A stretch of DNA of 64,000 bases from Bacteroidales bacterium (GTDB lineage Bacteria > Bacteroidota > Bacteroidia > Bacteroidales > JAFGHD01), in assembly GCA_016939365.1 (NCBI GenBank), contig JAFGHD010000082.1, positions 17,656 to 81,655 on the forward strand, given 5' to 3'. Under the pieces are notes generated by a model. That model saw nothing but the letters and a program-made list of their open reading frames with translations, was not told the DNA's origin and did no database searches. Made by a program: the position numbers and the translations under genes. Each line of letters opens with the position of its first letter. Position 1 is the stretch's first letter. This document shows, in pieces, positions 40,638-48,507 of the stretch.

Positions 40638-42062
40638 TTATCCGAAGCTGACACCGTTTGCCAGGCCGAACCTGAGAAGGGCCAGTGCACCTGCCGTGAT
40701 CAGGATATAAAGCCATGCCGGCCGGCCCAGTCTTGTAGTGCGTCCCAGCCGGATCAATCCCAGGGAAGGTTGGTTGTAATTGGTGAAGACCGGAACCACT
40801 ACCAGAACAGAGGTAAGGTATAAGATCAGCAGCTCCCCCGGATTGTTCGGCATGTTGATCGCCACCAGGATCAGGTTACCAAATATCCATGGGATCAGCA
40901 CCCTTCCCAGCAGGAAGAACTGTCGGTTCTTCGGAACGACCAGCGCCTCCATGCTGGCTGTAGAAAGGAAATGACGCGTGGAGAAATATCCCACCACGAT
41001 CAGCGCGACCACCGAAATGATCAGGAACAGTATCTCTTCCGTGTCCAGGATATTGCTCAGGAAAAGCCATTCAGAAGTATAGATGAATCCGGTTCTTGTG
41101 ATCACCCCGGAAATATAGGCCCCGAAAAAGTTGTTCAAAAAATGGATCACGATCCAGATCAGAAATATCTTCAAATGAAGAGTCCTGTGACACAGCCAGA
41201 GGTATATCCTGTAGAATACCAGTCCGAGTATCAGGCAAACCAGCGGCCCCATGCCGAAGATCACGATGAGGGCGCCTCTTGTATAGAGCGTGGAATAGGT
41301 ATACAGGGGCCAGTATATCCGGTATGAGTACAATTTGGTCGGGATGTCGTAGAAAGACGCCGTGACGATGGTAATATACTGGCTCAGCATGTAGGTCCCA
41401 ATGAACGCAAGAACATAAAAGGCAGTGGAATTGACCGTGCCGGCGATAAGGGTCCTTCTGAGTCCGGTATCCCGCGACACCTGGGCCAGATTGAACATGA
41501 AATCGCTGACTGCTCTGGTGAGGGTCTTTGCTTCATGTGCCCTGTGGTACCAGAACCGGGCGATACTCGTGCCCATATTCACCGGCAACCGGGCCAGCTG
41601 TTTCCTGAACTCTTTCCTGCGTTCGCGTCTGACCTGTCTGATGATAAACCGCTGCTGACTGCTGATCCGCCTGACGGGTATAGGATTGCGAATGAATTGC
41701 AGCAACCGTTTCCGCAAATAATCCATCCGCTGCTTACGCATCCTGCGGCGCATGGGGCGTGTCTTCTCACGCATCATCCTGCGTTCCCTGCGGAGGCTCT
41801 CCCGCTCTTCCCGGGCATATTTCTTCCTGCGTTCACGGGCTTTCAGTCTCCTGAACCGCTTGCCGGAATCCCCGGTCGGCTCAGTGGGCCTTCGCCTGAC
41901 AAACAATCCGACAAGACGATGCCACAATTCACGGCTGCGTATCATCCTGTGCCGACGCCGCTGCTGCTGCTGAAGCCTCCGCTGCCGCCGGATGGAAGCA
42001 CGCTCCTCCCGCAGGTAAGCCTTCCGGCGACGTCTCATCTCCCTTCTGGATGGATTTGGCAT
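40638..42062 (-). CDS. Polytopic membrane protein with ~160-aa arginine-rich N-terminal extension, unknown function
   Basis: N-terminus MPNPSRREMRRRRKAYLREERASIRRQRRLQQQQRRRHRM... followed by about seven hydrophobic segments; long single ORF. Confidence 0.75.
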   Translation of the reverse strand: MPNPSRREMRRRRKAYLREERASIRRQRRLQQQQRRRHRMIRSRELWHRLVGLFVRRRPTEPTGDSGKRFRRLKARERRKKYAREERESLRRERRMMREKTRPMRRRMRKQRMDYLRKRLLQFIRNPIPVRRISSQQRFIIRQVRRERRKEFRKQLARLPVNMGTSIARFWYHRAHEAKTLTRAVSDFMFNLAQVSRDTGLRRTLIAGTVNSTAFYVLAFIGTYMLSQYITIVTASFYDIPTKLYSYRIYWPLYTYSTLYTRGALIVIFGMGPLVCLILGLVFYRIYLWLCHRTLHLKIFLIWIVIHFLNNFFGAYISGVITRTGFIYTSEWLFLSNILDTEEILFLIISVVALIVVGYFSTRHFLSTASMEALVVPKNRQFFLLGRVLIPWIFGNLILVAINMPNNPGELLILYLTSVLVVVPVFTNYNQPSLGLIRLGRTTRLGRPAWLYILITAGALALLRFGLANGVSFG

Positions 42063-42212
42063 GGGCGTTTATTGTCATGCACGGCCCTTTCTGCGAACGG
42101 GCAGGTAGGTCAGGCCGGTCAAAAATATGCATTATTCAGTCACCGGCTGATTTCCATTCAGCCGGTAACTGAATATATAAATGTTAGTTTTTTCAAAAAA
42201 CTGACGGTTTAC

Positions 42213-42243
42213 TTTGTAGTCTGAATTAACCTACCTACATTTG
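42213..42243 (+). promoter_or_regulatory. Bacteroidota-type promoter TTTG-N19-TACATTTG
   Basis: TTTG 42213-42216, 19-nt spacer, TACATTTG 42236-42243; ATG at 42340. Confidence 0.75.
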
Positions 42244-42339
42244 CAGGTTATTAAATTAATAAACAGGGTAACAAAACCTGAAAAAAACAATAATTCAACA
42301 AACACCTTAAAATCAATCATTAACTTAACTGGCAGCACT

Positions 42340-45300
42340 ATGAACAGATTTACAAAATGGACGGCCGTGCTGATGGTGACGATGATGTCACTATGGATCA
42401 CGGTACAGGCACAAACGCCGATCCCGATCACACCACAGCCTTTCTGGCAGACGGATGCGGGATCATGGGCGGCAGGCAGCTATGCGGTGTATGAGTTCTA
42501 CGCCGACAACGCGGGAGTTTACAATTTCTCCGTTTGCATTAACGACGGGGTTGGCGGGGACTGCTCCGGCGACGGGGACTTCACCCTCTATTCCGATGCG
42601 GCCCTGACCACCATGGTCTGGTACATCGACGGCCCATCCTCATGCGGTTACGATGCCACCACCCTGGGTTCCGCCTTTCAGAACTGGCAACCCACCACCA
42701 GCGGCACCTATTACCTGAAGGTGGACGACTATTACGGCGATGCCGCCACTTACACCCTGGCGTTCCAGGGAGGTGTATGGTGGTACATCACCCCGACGAC
42801 GACATGTCAGGTGGAGAATGCAGGCGGATTCCCTACAGGGGACGGACACTGGTTTGAGATGTATCTCTATTCCACCGAAACCTACAACTTCTCCATCTGC
42901 AACCTGGATCCCTGCGCGGGTGATTATTCAGGCAGTTGTGACGGCGATTTCTGGATGTACGATGCCACCGGCACCAACAACCTCTGGTACATCGACGGCA
43001 GCAGCACATGCAACTACAATGCCAGTACCTATGGCACCAGCTACCAGGACTGGGCACCTCCTTCGGACGGCACCTATCTTCTCTATGTGAATGATTATTG
43101 CGGTGGCGACGCGACCGTGGTCGACCTGGCCTACATCATGGGCGGCGGAGGCGGCGGCTGCGAGCCGATCCCCTACAGCCAGAACTTCGACGCCAGCACA
43201 TTATGGCCCGTGGGCTGGAGCGAGGGCGGCGACCTGGCCGTCTGGGAGATCAGCACGACCTGGCCGGGTACTACACCTCCAACCGGCAATCACGTCTATT
43301 CCGATTATTACCCCTACACCCAGGGATTCGTCTACTCCCCCTGCTTCGACGGGACCGGCAAGACCAACCTGCATGTCAGGTTCTTTCATTACTGGCGTGC
43401 CGACTATTCCTCCGGAACCCAGGATGGCTATTTCTACGGCAGCCCCGACGGCGGAACTACCCCCATCCTGCTCGACGAATGGCATCATAATGCCCCGGCT
43501 ACCGAAGAAGGATGGAAGACCTACGACATCTCCTCCTGGGCCGACGGCGCCACCGACATCGTCTTCTGGTGGGATGTCACCCACGGCGACGACTGGTACT
43601 GGGTATGGGACGACTTCCAGATTCAGGAAGGGCCATGGAGCAATCCGGGTTCATGGATCGGACTGGTCAACACCGACTGGAATGAGCCGGGCAACTGGGA
43701 CGGCGGGATCATCCCCGACATGGCCATTGATGTCACCATCCCTGCGGGATGCCCCTTCTACCCGGTCATCAATACATATGCCGAATGTCAGAACATGGAC
43801 ATCCTCGCCGGTGGAGCAGCCAGTGTTGACGCCACAGGAGACCTTCATTCCTTCGGTGATCTCACCAATTACGGCACTTACTCTCTTAACGGAGGCAACT
43901 GCGATATATTCGGCGTATACAACTCCGAGTCTGGATCCATCACCAATATCATGAGCGGCACCTTCAGCATCGGCGCCTGGACAGCACTCGGGTTCTGGGC
44001 CAACGGCGTGGTGAACCTGATGGGCGGCGATATCTACTGCTACGGCTATGCACTCTTCGGTTACGCCGACGTCAATCACGGAGGCCCGTTCAACTTCCAC
44101 GTCTATGGCGATGCACTCCGCCTGTGGAATACACCGATGACCAACTACCCCCCGACAGCCGGCAACTGGTTCGTGGAATCATCCTCCACCGATTTCTACT
44201 TATACTCATCAGCCTTTGGAACGGGTAACTACCTGCCGGTATGGAACCTTACCATCAACTCCCCGATCACCGAGGTGCATATGAATCCGGATGGGGATGT
44301 GACAGGTTTTGCCGTGTTCAACAATCTGGAAATCCTCAACGGTAACTGCTCCACCGTTTTTAATACAGGGGAAAATGACGATTTCTTCGTTAACGGCGAC
44401 TTCTCTGTCGGACCCGACCAGGGCGCCAACTTCACCACCAATGCCGCTCCGGTATATATCGGCGGCGACCTGAATGTTCTGGCAGGCCCCACCGGTTACG
44501 GATCCTGGATCGATAACGGGAACGTTACCGTAGCCAAGGGTGTTCAGCAGGCACAGGTCTATTACGACGGCACCAAATGGCACATGATCTCATCACCGGT
44601 AGCCAATGCCGTTTCGGGCATGTACCTCGGTCTCTACCTTCAGGGACATGATGAGACCACCAACCTCTGGACCGACATCATCCCGATGAACATCCCGCTG
44701 AATGTGGGACAGGGATATGCCCTCTGGAACCAGACCGGCGGCGGGCATGTGGCTCCATACATGGGACAGTTCAACACCGGCAACTACAGCATGGCCCTGA
44801 CACGGAACAACCTCGGATGGAATGCGGTGGGTAACCCCTACCCGTCATCCATCGACTGGAACGCCACCGGTTGGACCAAGACAAACATCGCCGATGCCAC
44901 CTACATTGAGAATGCGGGCAACTGGGCCACCTATATCGCCGGTGTGGGCGCCAACGGTGGCAGCCAGTACATCGCGCCGGGACAGGGCTTCTTCGTGGAG
45001 TGCCTGGGCGGCGGCGGATCCATCGGCTGGAGCAATGCCATCAGGACACACAACGCCACCCCGTTCTTCAAGGATGCAGTTGCCAATATGGTCAGGCTTG
45101 AGGCTTCCGGAAACGGCAGAACCGACGAAACCGTGGTGCGTTTCCTCAATGAAGCCACGGCAGGATTCGACAACAGCTTCGACGCCCGCAAGATGTTTGC
45201 CTATTACGACGAGTTCCCGCAGGTCTATTCACTGGACAACGGATACATGTCCATCAATACCCTGCCCGTCACCGACCAGGTTGCTCTCGGATTCACCGCC

Positions 45301-45711
45301 GGCATGAGCGGAACCTATACCCTCGCGGCTACCGGGATCAACGACCTGAGCTACGTGATGCTCGAAGACCTCGTCACCGGAACCATGACAAACCTGCTCA
45401 GCAACAGCTACACCTTCGACTATACCGCCGGTTCGAACGAAGCCAGATTCATCCTGCACTTCGCCCCGCTGGCAGTGCCCGAGCTGGATGCAGAAGCCAT
45501 CAGTATCTATGCAGTGGACAGGGATGTCTATGTGAACGTTCCGGAAAACACCGACGGCCACATCATGGTGTTCAACACCCTGGGCCAGCAGGTGACCACA
45601 GCCCCGATCAACAACACCCTGAACAAGGTGACGGTCAATAAGCCCGGCAGCTATATCGTAAGGGTGCTCAGCGACAACAGGACCATTACCGGAAAGGTCA
45701 TGATCAAATAA
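42340..45711 (+). CDS. Large secreted/surface protein with duplicated N-terminal PPC-like modules and T9SS C-terminal sorting domain
   Basis: Signal peptide MNRFTKWTAVLMVTMMSLWITVQA; two similar modules (…DFTLYSDAALTTMVWYIDGPSSCGY… / …DFWMYDATGTNNLWYIDGSSTCNY…); CTD ISIYAVDRDVYVNVPENTDGHIMVFNTLGQQV...ITGKVMIK. Confidence 0.85.
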   Translation: MNRFTKWTAVLMVTMMSLWITVQAQTPIPITPQPFWQTDAGSWAAGSYAVYEFYADNAGVYNFSVCINDGVGGDCSGDGDFTLYSDAALTTMVWYIDGPSSCGYDATTLGSAFQNWQPTTSGTYYLKVDDYYGDAATYTLAFQGGVWWYITPTTTCQVENAGGFPTGDGHWFEMYLYSTETYNFSICNLDPCAGDYSGSCDGDFWMYDATGTNNLWYIDGSSTCNYNASTYGTSYQDWAPPSDGTYLLYVNDYCGGDATVVDLAYIMGGGGGGCEPIPYSQNFDASTLWPVGWSEGGDLAVWEISTTWPGTTPPTGNHVYSDYYPYTQGFVYSPCFDGTGKTNLHVRFFHYWRADYSSGTQDGYFYGSPDGGTTPILLDEWHHNAPATEEGWKTYDISSWADGATDIVFWWDVTHGDDWYWVWDDFQIQEGPWSNPGSWIGLVNTDWNEPGNWDGGIIPDMAIDVTIPAGCPFYPVINTYAECQNMDILAGGAASVDATGDLHSFGDLTNYGTYSLNGGNCDIFGVYNSESGSITNIMSGTFSIGAWTALGFWANGVVNLMGGDIYCYGYALFGYADVNHGGPFNFHVYGDALRLWNTPMTNYPPTAGNWFVESSSTDFYLYSSAFGTGNYLPVWNLTINSPITEVHMNPDGDVTGFAVFNNLEILNGNCSTVFNTGENDDFFVNGDFSVGPDQGANFTTNAAPVYIGGDLNVLAGPTGYGSWIDNGNVTVAKGVQQAQVYYDGTKWHMISSPVANAVSGMYLGLYLQGHDETTNLWTDIIPMNIPLNVGQGYALWNQTGGGHVAPYMGQFNTGNYSMALTRNNLGWNAVGNPYPSSIDWNATGWTKTNIADATYIENAGNWATYIAGVGANGGSQYIAPGQGFFVECLGGGGSIGWSNAIRTHNATPFFKDAVANMVRLEASGNGRTDETVVRFLNEATAGFDNSFDARKMFAYYDEFPQVYSLDNGYMSINTLPVTDQVALGFTAGMSGTYTLAATGINDLSYVMLEDLVTGTMTNLLSNSYTFDYTAGSNEARFILHFAPLAVPELDAEAISIYAVDRDVYVNVPENTDGHIMVFNTLGQQVTTAPINNTLNKVTVNKPGSYIVRVLSDNRTITGKVMIK

Positions 45712-45808
45712 TTATTCCCGTACATGGATTGCTGCCTCCCTGAACAGGAGACAGCAATCCGCAAACGGGATCAAATGATATTGATTCAGTAAGCAAAATG
45801 AAAAAGAT

Positions 45809-46018
45809 ATGAAAAGACTATTCAAAATCTTCATCACAGTCCTATTGATGGCAGCTCCGGTGATCCTCCTGGCACAGACCCCTCCTCATCCGAACGGAGG
45901 CAATGCCCCGGGAACAGGTAACACCCCTGTCGGAGGCGGTGCTCCCATTGACGGAGGTATCACCCTCATGCTGCTCATGGGAGCAGCCTATGGCACACGC
46001 AAAGTATACAAGAAGTAG
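45809..46018 (+). CDS. Small secreted protein with C-terminal PIDGG-TM-basic (PEP-CTERM-like) tail
   Basis: MKRLFKIFITVLLMAAPVILLAQTPPHPNGGNAPGTGNTPVGGGAPIDGGITLMLLMGAAYGTRKVYKK. Confidence 0.75.
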   Translation: MKRLFKIFITVLLMAAPVILLAQTPPHPNGGNAPGTGNTPVGGGAPIDGGITLMLLMGAAYGTRKVYKK

Positions 46019-46041
46019 TTATCTGGGATCTAAATTCATTG

Positions 46042-46073
46042 ACGGGGTGACTGTTATGTCACCCCGTTTTTTT
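46042..46073 (+). terminator. Rho-independent terminator
   Basis: Perfect 10-bp stem ACGGGGTGAC/GTCACCCCGT, 6-nt loop, T7 tract. Confidence 0.9.
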
Positions 46074-46128
46074 CACCTGCACGGCCAACCCTGAATGTGC
46101 CCCCGACACACCTTTTACCGTTAATATG

Positions 46129-46136
46129 TAATTTTG
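46129..46136 (+). promoter_or_regulatory. Candidate -7 box TAATTTTG upstream of 46159 ORF
   Basis: Match to TAnnTTTG about 23 nt before ATG. Confidence 0.4.
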
Positions 46137-46158
46137 CCGGATAAACACCAGCATCTGA

Positions 46159-46596
46159 ATGGAGAAAACTATTCTCAGACTGGCCTTCTTCCTGCCTGGC
46201 GTGATCCTTTTCATGGCATCCGGATGTAAAACCCCATCTTCTGCCACAGGCGACGCTCCGAAAACCGGTTTCTACCAGAGATCGGCCCGCACCGGCAATG
46301 ACCAGGAGTCCCCCGAAGCCGTCAGAGGTGAAGTCATGATGCCACCGGAGATGATGCAGGAAACGGAAAAATATGCCCGGCAAAAGGGAGGATTGGTATG
46401 CCAGATCGAACAACTGAAAAGGAAGCTGACTGACCCAGAAGTGACGGACACACAATCCATCCGGTCACAGATCGATCATCTCACCGTCCAGCTGGATGAA
46501 CTCGAGATCAGAATCGCTGAATTCATCCGCACACCGGAACAACAGGAGATGTTCGACAGGTCATACAACACTTACCTGGGAAATTGCCTCAACTGA
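46159..46596 (+). CDS. Hypothetical lipoprotein with coiled-coil-like region
   Basis: Lipobox LFMASGCK; heptad-like EQLKRKLTDPEVTDTQSIRSQIDHLTVQLDELEIRIAEF. Confidence 0.6.
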   Translation: MEKTILRLAFFLPGVILFMASGCKTPSSATGDAPKTGFYQRSARTGNDQESPEAVRGEVMMPPEMMQETEKYARQKGGLVCQIEQLKRKLTDPEVTDTQSIRSQIDHLTVQLDELEIRIAEFIRTPEQQEMFDRSYNTYLGNCLN

Positions 46597-46611
46597 CAGA
46601 CTTCCGGGATC

Positions 46612-47739
46612 ATGATCACCCAACGGCTCATCCGCCCTTTATTCCTGATAGACGAGGATAGATGCCGGCAGAATATCCGTAGGATGGCCGGTAAGGCCCA
46701 TCGCCACGGGGTGCGATTCCGTCCCCATTTCAAAACCCACCAGTCTCATGAGGTGGGAAGGTAGTTTCGCGAAGAAGGCGTGGAGCATATCACAGTATCT
46801 TCGGTGGACATGGCATATTATTTCGCCGGTGCCGGCTGGAACGACATCACCATCGCCTTTCCCCAGAATGTGAATGACCTGGAGCGGGTCAACAGGCTGG
46901 GCAGCCGGATACACCTGGGCATTACGGTCGAATCGGCAGATGTGGCCAGTATTGTTGCCCGCATCATCACCGCTCCACTCGTCGTCTATCTGAAAATCGA
47001 TACGGGATACCATCGGACCGGCCTGGACCCCTCCAACGTTGAAGAAATCAGACGCATTCTGTCCATTCTTTCGTCAAATTCCATGCTTCGCCCGGCAGGT
47101 TACCTGGCACATGCCGGGCATACTTACCGGGCCGGAAGCAAAGAAGAGATCGCCGGGATCCATGATTCATCCCTTAGGCAGATGCGCTCCCTGAAGACGC
47201 GGTTGTCAGCTGACTGGCCCGACATGACCATCTCCCTGGGAGATACCCCTTCATGCAGTATTGTGGGCTGCTTTGAAGGTGCAGATGAAATCAGGCCGGG
47301 GAATTTTGTCTTTTATGATACTATGCAATGGCAACTCGGATCTTGCCTGGCTGAAGATATTGCGGTGGCAGTTACCATGCCGGTGGCAGCGCTCCATCCC
47401 TCCCGGAACGAAGTGGTTCTCGCTGGAGGCGCAGTCCATCTTTCGAAGGAGACGCTTTGGGACAGAAGTGGAACGGCATGGTTCGGTCTGGTGGCCCGGA
47501 TGACCGGTGAGGGCTGGTCATCCCCTCTGGACAACACCCGTGTGATCTCGTTGTCACAGGAGCATGCCGTCGTACAGACCACCCGGGAAGTGGTATCCAC
47601 CATCCGGCCCGGAGATACCCTGGCCGTGCTTCCCGTCCATAGCTGCCTGGCAATTGCATGCATGAAAAAGGCGATGACCCTGAAGGGAGAGATGATATCG
47701 ACACTGGCGGCGGAATATGAAAAGAATGTCGTGCAATGA
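46612..47739 (+). pseudogene. D-threonine aldolase / alanine racemase N-terminal-like PLP enzyme interrupted by in-frame TAG at codon 51
   Basis: Hand translation MITQRLIRPLFLIDEDRCRQNIRRMAGKAHRHGVRFRPHFKTHQSHEVGR*FREEGVEHITVSSVDMAYYFAGAGW..., in frame with track ORF 46780..47739. Confidence 0.78.
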
Positions 47740-47756
47740 CTATTCCACAAAACATT

Positions 47757-47764
47757 TAAATTTG
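47757..47764 (+). promoter_or_regulatory. Candidate -7 box TAAATTTG
   Basis: TAnnTTTG match about 25 nt before TPR lipoprotein ATG at 47789. Confidence 0.4.
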
Positions 47765-47788
47765 TTCGGATCAACAATCCTGATTCTG

Positions 47789-48451
47789 ATGACAAAATCA
47801 CAGATACGATCTTACCGGGTTACGCAACTGGCGGTATTGATGATTCTCATCCTGCTGACGGCCGGGTGCCGGAAGAACAATCCATGGTATCACTACAAGG
47901 ATGCCACCGCAAAATATCAGCTGGGTGATTTCATGGGAGCCGTTGCGGGCTACACACGTGCCATCGAGCTGAACCCCGGATTCACTGAGGCCTACTACTC
48001 CCGGGCGATCTGCCAAAGCAGGCTGGGCAGTTACGACCAGGCACTGAACGATTTCAACAAAGTCTCTGAACTGGACCCCACCCACGCCGATGCTATCTTC
48101 AACCGGGCTTTTTATGTTAAGGAAAAGACCGGCGATTTTGAAGGAGCCATTGAGGACTATAACCGTTTCCTGGAGCTGAGGAATGAGGAGGAGCACCCCT
48201 ATGCCCTGAATAACAGGGGTTATGCACGGTTCCGTCTGGGCGACCTGCAGGCAGCGATAAAAGACATCAACCAGTCCCTGGATATTGATCCGGCCAATGC
48301 ATATGCCTTCCGTAACAGGGCTTTGGTTTATCTGCAGATGGGTATGGACTCCCTGGCATGCCTCGATCTGAAAAAGGCCACGGACCTGGGATATGAAAAT
48401 CTTTACGGGGAAGATGTCAGGGAGATGCTGATCCGGCATTGCGGTGAATAA
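47789..48451 (+). CDS. TPR lipoprotein
   Basis: Lipobox LLTAGC; repeated TPRs (AVAGYTRAIELNPGFTEAYYSRAICQSRLGSYDQALNDFNKVSELDP). Confidence 0.82.
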   Translation: MTKSQIRSYRVTQLAVLMILILLTAGCRKNNPWYHYKDATAKYQLGDFMGAVAGYTRAIELNPGFTEAYYSRAICQSRLGSYDQALNDFNKVSELDPTHADAIFNRAFYVKEKTGDFEGAIEDYNRFLELRNEEEHPYALNNRGYARFRLGDLQAAIKDINQSLDIDPANAYAFRNRALVYLQMGMDSLACLDLKKATDLGYENLYGEDVREMLIRHCGE

Positions 48452-48507
48452 TGCCGGATGTCCGTATCCCGCTTCCCGGACAGGTGTCCGTTTTTGAATA
48501 CCTGTCC

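Noticed and set aside
40638-42062. Identification of the Arg-rich membrane protein as an exosortase partner of the PIDGG protein
   Set aside because: No recognisable exosortase Cys/Arg/His motif arrangement could be seen; proximity alone is insufficient.
43091-43954. 287-aa overlapping plus-strand ORF inside the T9SS surface protein
   Set aside because: Pro/Ser/Thr/Arg-rich out-of-frame reading typical of GC-rich shadow frames.
46762-46764. Genome-wide reassignment of TAG as a sense codon
   Set aside because: TAG is used as an apparently normal stop by several intact genes here (e.g. rseP at 23701, dCMP deaminase at 19987, LOG family at 17413), so an isolated nonsense change or error is more likely.
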